64,000 bases of DNA. Origin: Bactericera cockerelli (Eukaryota; Arthropoda; Insecta; Hemiptera; Triozidae). The stretch lies in contig CM044962.1 of NCBI GenBank assembly GCA_024516035.1, positions 7,970,659 through 8,034,658 of the forward strand, in the 5' to 3' direction. Position 1 is the first letter of the stretch. The number at the start of each line of letters is the position of its first letter. The notes beneath the pieces are model-generated. The model made no database searches, was not told where the DNA came from, and saw nothing but the letters and a program-made list of their open reading frames with translations. Made by a program: the position numbers and the translations under genes. This document shows, one piece after another, positions 30,046 to 40,044 of the stretch.

Positions 30046-31227
30046 TCAAGATTCAACGTGCCTGTGAGATATAAATTGTAGGTACTTCTTTCGCTGAGAA
30101 GGCTGAGATCGGAATAGTAATAATTATTTTCAAATTGGCTTCCATCTCAGTAAAAACTTGTTTAAAAACTTAAAAAGGATAAAGAAATTTAAAACTATTA
30201 AACAAGAAGAATCACCAGACAAAAATTATTTTTGAAAAGATTAGAAAATGTAAACAATAACACAGATGATTTTCACACAGAGGTGAAAATACCCTCTGTG
30301 TGAAATGGCCCATATTCACAGAAAAATTGTAATTGCTCGTGAGCAAAGAAAATGTTTGCAAGCTTTATTTTTAGCTTTGTACATATACCTTTTACTTCCA
30401 TAGAAAACAAAAGCTTTTGATATTTGATAAAAGAAAAAACTCTTTATTGTACTCAAAACTTTTTTATTGTAGATCGAAGCAACTCCTTTGGATTTCGGAA
30501 GAAAAAGCATTTCCTTCTTTTGAATGGGGCCCAATATTGCGCCTGTGCGGAAACGGCATCGAGCACTGAGGTTATATAACATAGAGGGAACCCGATGTAT
30601 CAAGATTTGCGTTCAAAAGGGACTATCAGCTGATTTCAAAATCAATGCCGGACTTGTAGTAATTTTTCTCTCGCGAAAGAGTGGGTACCTAAACTACCTA
30701 ATTCTTCTGAAATAATATTTTTACTATTTTCATACTTACATATTAGTAATTTCTGTCTTTCTTCCTCTTTTACTTTCCTTATTTTCTACTTATTATGTAG
30801 TAATATAAGAGTTGGTATCTGACGTGAAAATTAAAGATGTTTAGATGTCCGCCTTTACATGAAGTAAACAAAAAATTCAAATAAATTGAACCAATCAGAA
30901 GCCGGGATTTGTTGAAAGAGGGACCATCAGCTGTTCAAAGTTGGACGCATAAATTTGTTCAACTCGAGATAGATAAGGTTCCCTCTATATTATATGATCT
31001 CAGTGGAATCGAGAGATTCATAAGTCACAATTTATATACTTCATTGGCCAAAAAATTTCAAAATCCCGACTGTTGTCCCTAAAGTAGTTTTAGGGACGTT
31101 CAAAAATACGGGCCTTAGTGTTGCGTTCTTCCAACTCTAATATTTGTTCAAATAATTTATTTAATATGTTGAATTAAGGGTCTGATTTCTGTCTTTGTCT
31201 ACAAAGCAAGTCATTATTTCCTTCCAG

Positions 31228-31322
31228 GGTGGACAAAATTCTTTGATAAGATGATTTCACAAATATCTGACAAAATTGACATTGTATTGACTAAAAAACC
31301 ACATGAGCAGTTGAAACCCTAA
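31228..31322 (+). CDS. Candidate alternative terminal exon of the MNT-like gene
   Basis: The acceptor TATTTCCTTCCAG|GGTGGAC joins the phase-1 exon at 28,086 to give Q-G-WTKFFDKMISQISDKIDIVL and TKKPHEQLKP, then TAA at 31,320-31,322: 30 further residues and a 101-aa total with no bHLHZip. The reading is open exactly over the spliced interval. The TA-foldback element starts 2 bp after the stop codon. I do not recognise this tail in any family. It could be a short isoform, an internal exon with a different donor, or a chance frame. Confidence 0.45.
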
Positions 31323-31324
31323 TA

Positions 31325-34030
31325 CAGGGTGTCCCACCAAACTTGGACACCTCAAATTACTCGGCCCCTGAAAGAGTTTTTGAAAAATAAAAAAATCTAG
31401 GGTACATGAATCGGTACATGCAAAAACGACATCAATCACATTTTTTGGGAAAATGGGGTTTTCATAGATTTTGGATCTCGGAAGGTAAACGCACAATTCT
31501 ATATCAAAACCAAATCATTCTGCTACTCCCTTCCTATATAAACACGTTTCTATATATTTCGTTCCATGCAAGAACGACATAGATCCGGGATTGATGCGGT
31601 TCTTGCATGTAATCTGTAGAATTGGTGTATCCTGTCTGTGTGTGTGTGAACAGAATATCTCAAGAACGGTAAGAGCTAGAGACTTGAAATTTGGTATGAA
31701 AATCAATTTTATACACCAGACGTACCACAAAACTTTTGGTTGAAAACGGCCGCAAAATGCGGCCGCAGGGCCGCAAATATTGCCCGCAAGCCCCGCTTCT
31801 ATGAATTGGTTAAAGATACAAAAAAAGTTAGAGAACAACATTTTCTTAGATTAAAAAAATAATAGGGGTCTCTTCATATCATTTTTTTGATATCTTGAAC
31901 TTTTCGGACCTCGGCCCAAATTTACCGGTATCTTGGGGGGGACCCGCTTTGACTAACTTTTTTTACTATTCATCCTGGATGGGGATTGTGACATATCAAA
32001 TTAAATGATTTTGAGATGCTGATTACGAATTTGGCATTGATTTACAGCTGTTACCGTTGAGTCACGAGTGGCGGAGTTCAACTTCTTTTCGGGGATAAGG
32101 AAAGTCGTGTGATGTTTACACCAGATTTCTTTATATATATATAATTTCTATGATTAATATTTTTTTGTTTTTGTTTGAAATAACAATAAAATTCGAAGTG
32201 TACATGTGTTATTATTTATAATATTTTCGATATATGCAAAAACAGCATCATTCCACGACCTTTGAACGGCTATTTCTTTGAAATGGCACTACATATCTAA
32301 CCAAAAATTATATAGAATGGTTTTTTTTGGCAAGTCCTTACGATTACATATTTTTTCTTTTTTTTCTTATGGACAAAGAATGAATAGGAAAGTTTTTTTT
32401 GATATTCCAAAAGTTTACTCTTTTGGAATGATGTCGTTTTTGCATGTACCGATTCACATGTGCTAATTATGCGGTTTCAGTCATGAAATTTTTTTTATAC
32501 AGGGTGGTTCAAAAGTCAGAAATTGAGGTGTCAACTTTCGATTTTTAAATGGATCGACCTGAATTTTATTTGATAATTTTACTTTTAAATGATTCCTGAG
32601 TACTTTTTTAAACAAAAATATTACATACAGGGTGGTTTTTTTTCGACCAATTTTTTTTCTAAATCTTGAATAACTCAAGTTCGGTTAATTTTTTCGATAA
32701 CAAGAAGAGAATGTGTTTGTGTAATGAATACACGCACTTTAAATTGGCATCAAAAATTTTTATACATGGTGGTTCACAATTGAGATAATGACTTGATTCT
32801 TTTTAAAACCGAGTTTTTTTAATTTTTAATTTAGGATTAATAATTCTCGTCTAATTTTACACATTTTTCGTTAGTCATATCGAAAAACAAAACTAAAGTG
32901 TTGTACAGGGTGAGACATAATTTTTTTGTAACACCCTGTATATGGGCAGTCAAAGAGACGCAAAATTAAATATAAAGACTAAATATGCGAGAAAAACTTT
33001 GATTTTTAATTAAACTAAAAAGTTATGGTGTTTTAACTAATATTGTCGCATGGACCACCCTGTAGATATTTTCTTAAACCATCATATGGGTAGTCGAAAC
33101 TGTCTAAAATTCAACGAGGAGTCCAAATCTGAAAGAAAAAAAATGAATTCAAAACGCCATGCTCAATTTTGTGCCTACACCTACCTAGTTTTTATTTCAA
33201 GTTTTAAAATCATTCAGTGTGGACACCAAATTGAAAATGGCTTCAAATTCGTGTTTTTTACTTGGTTTTCCCACATGATTCGAAGTGTTCGTTGAATTTT
33301 AAACAACTTAGAGTACCTTCATGATGGTTTAAGAAAATATCTACAGGGTGGTCCATGCGACAACATTAGTTAAAAACACCATAACTTTTTAGTTTAATTG
33401 AAAATCAAAGTTTTTCTTGCATATTTAGTCTTTATATTTAATTTTGCGTCTCTTTGACTGCCCATATACAGGGTGTTACAAAAAAAATATGTCTCACCCT
33501 GTACAACACTTTAGTTTTGTTTTTCGATATGACTAACGAAAAATGTGTAAAATTAGACGAGAATTGTTAATTCCAAATTAAAAATTAAAAAAACTCGGTT
33601 TTAAAAAAAATCAAGTCATTATTTCACTTGTGAACCACCCTGTATAAAAAATTTTGATGCCAATTGAAAGTGCGTGTATTCATTACACAAACACATTCTC
33701 TTCTTGTTATCGTAAAAATTAATTAAACTTGAGTTATTCAAGATTTAGAAAAAAAATTGGTCGAAAAAAAACCACCCTGTATGTAATATTTTTGTTTAAA
33801 AAAGTACTCAAGAATCATTTAGAAGTAAAATTATCAAATAAAATTCAGGTCGATCTATTTAAAAATCGAAAGTTGACACCTCAATTTCTGACTTTTGAAC
33901 CACCCTGTATAAAAAAAAGTTCATAACTGAAACCGCATAATTAGCACATGTACCCTAGATTTTTTTATTTTTCAAAAACTCTTTCAGGGGCCGAGTAATT
34001 TGAGGTGTCCAAGTTTGGTGGGACACCCTG
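31325..34030. mobile_element. Foldback transposon, about 2.7 kb, near-perfect giant palindrome
   Basis: The element is flanked by TA (31,323-31,324 and 34,031-34,032). The outer ends CAGGGTGTCCCACCAAACTT are identical in inverted orientation for over 80 bp. The arms continue, after discounting the nested insert, to 33,088 and 33,325: about 710 bp per arm around a loop of about 235 bp. The arms contain repeated ACAGGGTGG-type words (32,501, 32,630, 32,903), suggesting stacked foldback elements. No transposase is present; short open frames repeat on opposite strands because of the palindrome. Confidence 0.85.
31408..32455. mobile_element. Nested TIR element, 1,048 bp, in the left arm of the foldback
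   Basis: The inverted ends GAATCGGTACATGCAAAAAC are exact and are flanked by ACAT (31,404-31,407 and 32,456-32,459). The opposite arm keeps the empty site GGTACATGTGCTAATT near 33,945, which proves the insertion and its 4-bp duplication. Inside are GGCCGCAAAATGCGGCCGC and AAGAACGGTAAGAGCTAGAG. No coding capacity is recognised. Confidence 0.8.
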
Positions 34031-34056
34031 TATATTATGAATGTTGTTATGAAAAC

Positions 34057-34395
34057 CAGCCTCTGTGGCATAATGGTTGTGACTACTGCCCGTTATCCAC
34101 AGGTCCTGAGTTTGATCCCTGCTTGGAGCAGACTTTTTACACAGAAAATTCTGTTCCCTCCGTACATAGTCTGGCATTTCCGGCCCTACCCAGACTGGGT
34201 GAGGTTAATGTGGATAGCTGGTACAATTCTCAGCAAATGGAGGGTAAAACCTTGTCATAATCCAGGACGTTAAATCAAATAGAACTGTTGGTGTTAGAAA
34301 GGGCATCCAGCCATAAAAAATGTGGCAAAACCAACCAATCTCAACCATGAGATTGAACAACTTGAGCGGGAAAAGACACAGTAAAAGAAGAAGAA
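34057..34395 (+). repeat. SINE-5, full-length
   Basis: The head GCCTCTGTGGCATAATGGTT, GTGACTACTGCCCG has a B box CCTGAGTTTGATCCCTGC. The body includes GAGCAGACTTTTTACACAGA, CCCTACCCAGACTGGGTGAG and AACCTTGTCATAATCC, ending AACCATGAGATTGAACAACT and AAGAAGAAG. Confidence 0.8.
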
Positions 34396-34645
34396 GTTAT
34401 AAATTAGTTATGATTATTGATGATGCATTTGCACACCTAGGTTTATTAAATTTATTATCAGGTAATTCTCAACTGACTTGCTTTGTTTTCTATGAGGTAC
34501 AAAGTCTATGTAGTGAATGTTATTATCATATTTGTGGAAGAGTAATTACTCAAATAACCTCAGTATAACTATCTGAGCTTGAGACTCAAACCACCAATCT
34601 CCAGGTTGTGCTTTGTCCTTATTAGATTTAATATTATTATCATAG
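34396..34645. other. Short gene-free spacer
   Basis: AT-rich sequence carrying a SINE-6-like scrap (ACTCAAACCACCAATCTCCA near 34,585). No gene is seen. Confidence 0.4.
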
Positions 34646-34785
34646 TAGTCACTCTGGCTGAGTGAGTTAGGGCACCAGTCAGTGCATGCATAGTACTCTG
34701 GGTTTGATCCCCAACAGGCAGGAATTTTTCTGCTCTGTACTTGGATGTTTGAGGTCCACTCATACCTCACTCATAACTCATTTAA
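34646..34785 (+). repeat. SINE-4 copy
   Basis: GTAGTCACTCTGGCTGAGTG, TGCATGCATAGTACTCTGGG with B box TGGGTTTGATCCCCAACA. The body is CAGGAATTTTTCTGCTCTGT and TTTGAGGTCCACTCATACCT. Confidence 0.75.
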
Positions 34786-35050
34786 CACTCATCTTAGAAA
34801 CCAAATAAAATGGTTTAGGATGCCTACTTAAAAAAAATATGAAAAATAAAACAAATTATTTATTATTATTTTTATTATTATTAAGATCAATAATGAGTAG
34901 CTGTATTAATAAAATGTCACATTAACACAAAGAAAAAACAATATAGGTATTATTATGAGGTTAAATGAGAGTTAAGGTAATGTATTATTTTTTTGGGTGA
35001 TTCCATTAATTTCCTTTCTATAGATAAGGAAAGTTAAAAAAAAAACAATT

Positions 35051-35722
35051 AGGGGAGAAGGGGGTAGGAGTGGACACTTTTGTAAGAAAACACATTTTCT
35101 CATGATCAATATTATTTTTCTTTTTTCTATTTCACATTAGAATTTTCCTGATAAAACTGATAAAGAGATAACAAATCAGTGGTACATCTTGTATAATTAG
35201 TTTCTAGCGTAAACATTGATATCAAAATGAAAACATTGATTTGAAAAATTGTCCACTTGTACCCCACCTCATGGGTTAGAAGTGGACAAGGCACTTTATG
35301 GTGGGGTAGGTGTGGAATTTTTTTTTTTTTAAAGACACTAAATTGTAAATTTAATGAAAATTTTGTGTTCAAAGTGAGTAGTTCAATGAATGACTATTAG
35401 AGTAAGTTTGTGTATTTATTCCAAGTCATGCAGAATATCCAGAGCGGCAAAATTCAAACTGTCCACTCCTACCCCTCTTTTTTTGCTGTCCACTCCTACC
35501 CCCTTCTTGTAGGAGTGGACACTTTTGTAAGAAAACACATTTTCTCATGATCAATATTGTTTTTCTTTTTTCTATTTCACCAAAGTGAGTAGTTCAATGA
35601 ATGACTATTAGAGTAAGTTTGTGTATTTATTCCAAGTCATGCAGAATATCCAGAGCGGTAAAATTCAAACTGTCCACTCCTACCCCTCTTTTTTTGCTGT
35701 CCACTCCTACCCCCTTCTCCCC
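35051..35722. mobile_element. MITE with TA target, 672 bp, internal duplication
   Basis: The ends GGGGAGAAGGGGGTAGGAGT (35,051) and its exact inverted copy (ending 35,722) are flanked by TA. An internal block starting GTAGGAGTGGACACTTTTGT is repeated at about 35,508, along with TGCAGAATATCCAGAGCGG at about 35,429 and 35,640. No transposase is seen. A TA-flanked Tc1/mariner-type MITE is the likeliest class. Confidence 0.8.
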
Positions 35723-36009
35723 TATCTGTATATAATTAATGAAGACTACGTGTTCTGATTAAGATAAGTTAGGTAGTATATAATTTGGTGACTATTCAAC
35801 ATACCCAAAAGTTTTTCTTAGTACCCTTATGACCTGATTCTAAGAAAAATTTCTTAAGATACTTTTGGGGATTCAACATAATTACTGTTTTCTGGATGTA
35901 ACAGTGTTGGGGTTCAAGCCATCCATCAAAATCAATCAATAATTTCACTGAAGAGCTGCCCAAAATCTAGCTTTCCAGGCGAACACAGTGAGAAAATAAA
36001 ATGATACTA

Positions 36010-36148
36010 CAGTCAAACCTGGATAGAGAACTCTAGGGACTGAATTTTCTTTCCTCTTTTATCCAAGTTTCTTATAAAAAGAGAGGTATTTTGAGAGGTA
36101 AATTTGATTAATCTGAAAATTGTTCTTTTTTCTCCTGTATCCAGACTG
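36010..36148. mobile_element. Possible short TA-flanked MITE
   Basis: CAGTCAAACCTGGATAGAGA at the left and CAGTCTGGATACAGGAG inverted at the right are bounded by TA. The terminal similarity is imperfect and resembles Tigger-type ends. This is a weak call. Confidence 0.35.
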
Positions 36149-37248
36149 TAACTAATAAGTATTTTTATTTTTTCCCTCCTTTTTTTTTCTTCAAACTTAA
36201 TCTAAGAATATGGTGGTTCAGGACAAGCCAACTAAAGTGGGTTGGTTGGACAACATCATTTTCCCTTAAATGTAGCCAATTTTTTTGCTAAAACAACAAC
36301 ATAATTATTATGATATCATACAATCATTTGATAAAAATAATACTGACTAAGCTTCATATAGTATAAAAATGATTGATAATAATTCAATGTTTGTACACTC
36401 TGACCCTGTTATAACAATGTAAAACCAGCAAGGGATGTAGGGACTCCTCAATGAGGGTCTTCTGTAGGGTATTCAGAGTGGAGAACCCCTCCCTGTCCTC
36501 TCTTTCAATTGAACATTTAAAACCACTTTTATCTATTCGAGGAGTTCTCAAACTGGGGTCTGCAATGTCCTGAAGGGCTACAGACCACCTCTGGAATGAG
36601 GAGATAGTTGCTAAAGGGTTGTGTGGAAGAGATTGCCACAGGCAATAACCCTGCACTTTAGTTTGGACATGGACATAAGTATTATTTTCTGCTTTAATTA
36701 TTTTTCATATCATTTTTTTCTCAATTTTATAATTTAAATATTGTACATTACTTTGTTGTCCTCTTAATAAAGATTTAAAAAAAAGATAATAGCTTCACAG
36801 TAAAATGGTGTGAATATCACCTATCTTTCCCCACCCTATACCCTAGAGTCCCTCGACCTTACACCCCTGGTACCTACAGCTTGATATAGACCAATTTCGG
36901 GACCAATTTCCGTTGAGACCGCTTACATTTACTAACATTGTTCTAGATAATTTTACGTGGTCTACCCTAGGGTCTAGGACTCCGTTGTGTTCGCGCACTA
37001 ATAGTGGAAACAACGGGTAATGAAAAACTGCCTACCCAAGTAATTGACGAGCTCTCAGAACTGTTAAGGTAGACCACTTAACAGTAATAATTCTTCAAAT
37101 TTAGAAGCAACAACAAAAAAGGGTTGGGTTGTTCATCTGTTCATGCCGACAGATCGACACTAAATAGAGAAAGTTTTGAGACGGAGTTTTGTAAGAACAA
37201 TGAGTAGTTGTGAGCATAACACATTATGCATAAGTAGTAATAATATAT
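36149..37248. other. Gene-free region
   Basis: The GGGCGGGGTTATTGCC-type repeat is inverted at about 36,622-36,668 (GGAAGAGATTGCCACAGGCA), next to AT-rich DNA. A 90-codon antisense frame at 36,384-36,656 overlaps that repeat and is not called. Nothing is seen at 36,900-37,248. Confidence 0.45.
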
Positions 37249-37462
37249 GTGCACTGGTAGTCAAGTGGTTAACGCGCTAGTCTGGTAATCCAGGTAGCTT
37301 AGGGATCCGTTGGTTCGAATCCCACCCAGTGCATGAATTTTTCCTCATTAATTTGAGTTTGTGACCACATAATAATAAGACTCTGAGGGGTAGGTGGTAG
37401 AAAATGCTTTGAGCATTAACCTCGCCTGGTGGTTACCTTCCACTAAAGAGTATTATTATTAT
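37249..37462 (+). repeat. SINE-1, full-length
   Basis: From GTGCACTGGTAGTCAAGTGG to AAGAGTATTATTATTAT. It differs from the copy at 13,980 by few bases (AGGTAGCTTAGGGATCCG; GGGTAGGTGGTAG). Confidence 0.85.
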
Positions 37463-37478
37463 ATAATAGTGCTGAGTA

Positions 37479-37625
37479 GTCAGCATCGATGGCTACACAA
37501 GTTTGTCACTCAAGTCACTGATTTTGTCACTCAAGTTAAGCCATGTCCAGCACGATTAGGGCTTGAATGAAATTCGAACCATTGTGATGCTAGAGCTATT
37601 CCCGGCCCAAACCAGACTGGGAATA
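37479..37625 (+). repeat. SINE-7, rearranged head
   Basis: GTCAGCATCGATGGCTACAC, AAGTTAAGCCATGTCCAGCA and TGATGCTAGAGCTATTCCCG follow the SINE-7 order, with a local repeat of GTCACTCAAGT. Confidence 0.55.
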
Positions 37626-37807
37626 TCCTGGATCTCGAGAGTGAGAATAGATCCCGCCTTAATAGACCATTACACTACTCGAGAACATTATAAGAAGTTA
37701 AAAAAATAGCTGTATCCACCGTACGGCCATACCTCAGTGCGAGCAAACAGCTTGTATTACACTGCTCGATTAAACTAGGTCCCCTTATTCCAGCAGTAGT
37801 TTTGATG

Positions 37808-37905
37808 ATGTTAAAATTCATCATGGTTGGGATTCGAAACCCACGTATTACACACTACCGTGTTAACCAGACTAACGCCTTGACCAAATACCATCACCAA
37901 TGTGT
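37808..37905 (-). repeat. tRNA-like SINE head, diverged SINE-1 relative
   Basis: The plus strand shows TTGGGATTCGAAACCCACGT and GTTAACCAGACTAACGCCTT, the inverted B box and A-box side. Confidence 0.5.
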
Positions 37906-38002
37906 GTCAGGTAGAGTACAACACAGATTTCTGCACTAAGTGGAGTGGACTCTGAATTGACATAACGGAACTGTGATACATACATAATATTCTACTCTGT
38001 GA

Positions 38003-38246
38003 GCCAGCGTCGATGGCATGTTGAATACACCGGTTTCCTTCAGAACACCGAAGTTAAGTGACATCCAGCGAGGTTAAGACTTGGATGGTGACCATTCAAA
38101 TTCTAATTCTCGTGACGCTGGCTTTTCCCGGCCCCACTCAGCTGGGTGAGGTCAATGTGAGTAGCGGTTTGTGAGTTTTCCTGCGAATGGAGGGTAACCC
38201 CCGTCGTGATAATGACCATGGCAGTTGGAAAGCGACGTTAAACCCC

Positions 38247-38289
<43 letters not shown>
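38003..38289 (+). repeat. SINE-7, best-preserved copy with poly(A) tail
   Basis: The head GCCAGCGTCGATGGCATGTT, GAATACACCGGTTTCC, ACACCGAAGTTAAGTGACAT, AGACTTGGATGGTGACCATT aligns in order with 5S rRNA positions 1 to about 100. The body (CTTTTCCCGGCCCCACTCAG; TTTCCTGCGAATGGAGGGTA; GAAAGCGACGTTAAACCCCA) ends in about 39 A residues. The intact A tail suggests a relatively young insertion. Confidence 0.85.
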
Positions 38290-38290
<1 letters not shown>

Positions 38291-38292
<2 letters not shown>

Positions 38293-38590
38293 TCTACTCT
38301 GTGAGTGACTCATGACATCATACCTTTTCTTCTATGTACTCCCCTTACTTACCAGTTGTACCCTCTCCTTCTCTTCTCCTTGCACTGTAAGTCGTAGTGA
38401 GTTGATGAGTGGTTTCAAAATGATTCGACTCACTTCTACCAAATACATAATATTCTACTTTGTGAATGACTCATACCTTTTCTTCTATGTACTCCCCTTA
38501 CTTACCAGTTGTACCCTCTCCTTCTCTTCTCCTTCCACTGTTAGTGGTAAAGTGAGTTGATGAGTGGTTTCAAAATGATTCGACTCACGG
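38291..38590. repeat. Direct duplication of about 145 bp
   Basis: ATACCTTTTCTTCTATGTAC, TCCCCTTACTTACCAGTTGT and TTTCAAAATGATTCGACTCA occur twice in the same order. The frame that spans both copies translates the repeat only. Confidence 0.8.
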
Positions 38591-38616
38591 ATCAATCTAG
38601 TAATAATGATAATTCT

Positions 38617-38688
38617 CTCTAGTGGAAGGTAACCACCAGGCGAGGTTAATCCTCTTTTCTACCACCTAACCCTCAGAGTCTTATTATT
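38617..38688 (-). repeat. SINE-1 tail fragment
   Basis: CTCTAGTGGAAGGTAACCAC, CAGGCGAGGTTAATCC, ACCTAACCCTCAGAGTCTTA is the inverted SINE-1 3' body without the head. Confidence 0.7.
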
Positions 38689-38875
38689 GTGTGCGTGTGT
38701 GGCAGAAAAAGGTCATGACATGCAAGCATGTACGTGTGTTCATGCGAGTTCATGCAGAAACGCCAGATGCATGAGCGTGTGTTCTCTCTTTACATGCTCA
38801 TGCATATATGACATGCATGCGTGTACACGTGTGGCTGGCTTATCATTTATCATGTGTACCCCCCACTTTTTCGAG

Positions 38876-39116
38876 TCGAAGTGAGTTGATGATAAGTTTC
38901 CAGATGATTCGAGTCACTTTTGAGTAGAAGTGAGTTGATAATAAGTTTCCAGATGATTCGACTCACTTTTGAGTAGAAGTGAGTTCATGATAAGTTTCCA
39001 GATGATTCGACTCACTTTTGAGTAGAAGTGAGTTGATGATAAGTTTCCAGATGATTCGACTCACTTTTGAGTAGAAGTGAGTTGATGACGAGTTTCCAGA
39101 TGATTCGACTCACGGA
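38876..39116. repeat. 49-bp tandem repeat, five copies
   Basis: The phrase GATTCGACTCACTTTTGAGT recurs every 49 bp (38,906, 38,955, 39,004, 39,053, 39,102). It is related to the end of the 145-bp duplication (GATTCGACTCAC). Confidence 0.9.
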
Positions 39117-39381
39117 GCGTCTAGTAGACTCTCCTGAAGATTATAGATTCTACTAACTCTAGATAGTTTACGCATGGAATGACTCATTCCACTTGCTTTA
39201 CATAACACAACGCGTGACCCCCCCCCCCCCTCTTTTCTCGGTTGTAGTGAGTTGAGTGGTTTCCAAATTGTGCATTTTACAATTCATCCCACCTTTTAAT
39301 TTTTTATTTTTTTCTAGAATTTTAGAATAATTTGGTTTATTTGTAATATTATGTTACAATATATTTTTTATTTATTTTAAA
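39117..39381. other. Spacer with a C-run
   Basis: About 13-14 C residues at 39,218-39,231 are followed by AT-rich DNA. Nothing else is seen. Confidence 0.5.
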
Positions 39382-39676
39382 GATGAGTGTTTCACAGCCT
39401 TTTTTATTTCGTAGCCATGAAACAGGAGCTTCTGTAGACACGTGTGGTCTGTGTTATAGCCTGCCCATCCCGTAGTATGACTCCCCTCTGATGGTCGAGA
39501 AGTGACACAATACTTCCCTGCATTTAGGTGCTGGGTCAATACGAGCGCACCGGAAGGTATCCCTTACAAATAACTGTAACCAAATTTTGAATACAATTTT
39601 TGTTGGCGCGGGTGTTCGAACCCGGGACCTTCCGTATGGCAAGTGAGTGCTTAACCACTGAGCTATTCGTGTGCTC
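39382..39676 (-). repeat. SINE-3, full-length
   Basis: The minus strand runs from GCACACGAATAGCTCAGTGG and AAGCACTCACTTGCCATACG, with a B box CCCGGGTTCGAACACCC. It continues to GGCTGTGAAACACTCATC. Confidence 0.8.
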
Positions 39677-39814
39677 ATATTACTTTCCCTTATTATCCTA
39701 TAATAAGGAGAAAAAAAATTGTATTTTTCGCCGCGTCATCCTAGACCGCGAAGGTTTTCTAATTTTTAACACTAGCTGTGAAATAGTTCCAAACTGACCA
39801 CATATGAGGTAGTA

Positions 39815-40031
39815 GTAATAATAATACTCTTTAGTGGAAGGTAACCACCAGGCGAGGTTAATGCTCAAAGTATTTTCTACCACCCAAACCTCAGAGTCCT
39901 ATTATAATACTGTGGTCACAAACTCAAATTATTGAGGAAAAATTCATGCACTGAGAAGGATTCGAATCAACGGATCCCCACGCTACCTGGATTACTAGAC
40001 TAGTGCCTTAACCACTTGACTACCAGTGCAC
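39815..40031 (-). repeat. SINE-1, full-length
   Basis: Inverted copy from the TAATAATAATACTCTTTAGT tail to TTGACTACCAGTGCACGGTA. The Tc1 element begins 14 bp beyond its head. Confidence 0.8.
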
Positions 40032-40044
40032 GGTAGTCATAGTA

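Larger units (their letters stand above)
28409..31114. mobile_element. Harbinger-like insertion, about 2.7 kb, in MNT intron
   Basis: The inverted ends GGCCCGTATTTTTGAACG(A/T)C and CCTAAAAC (28,409 and 31,114) pair over about 29 bp. They are flanked by TTA at 28,406-28,408 and 31,115-31,117, the 3-bp duplication expected for PIF/Harbinger. Inside are SINE-7 (29,277-29,455 and 29,893-30,045) and SINE-8 (29,575-29,708) copies. A hairpin lies near 30,270-30,305 (CACACAGAGG / CCTCTGTGTG). No intact transposase is seen. Confidence 0.6.

Noticed and set aside
38003..38289. A functional 5S rRNA gene
   Set aside because: Many mismatches to the 5S order, and the match continues into a repeated body with a poly(A) tail.
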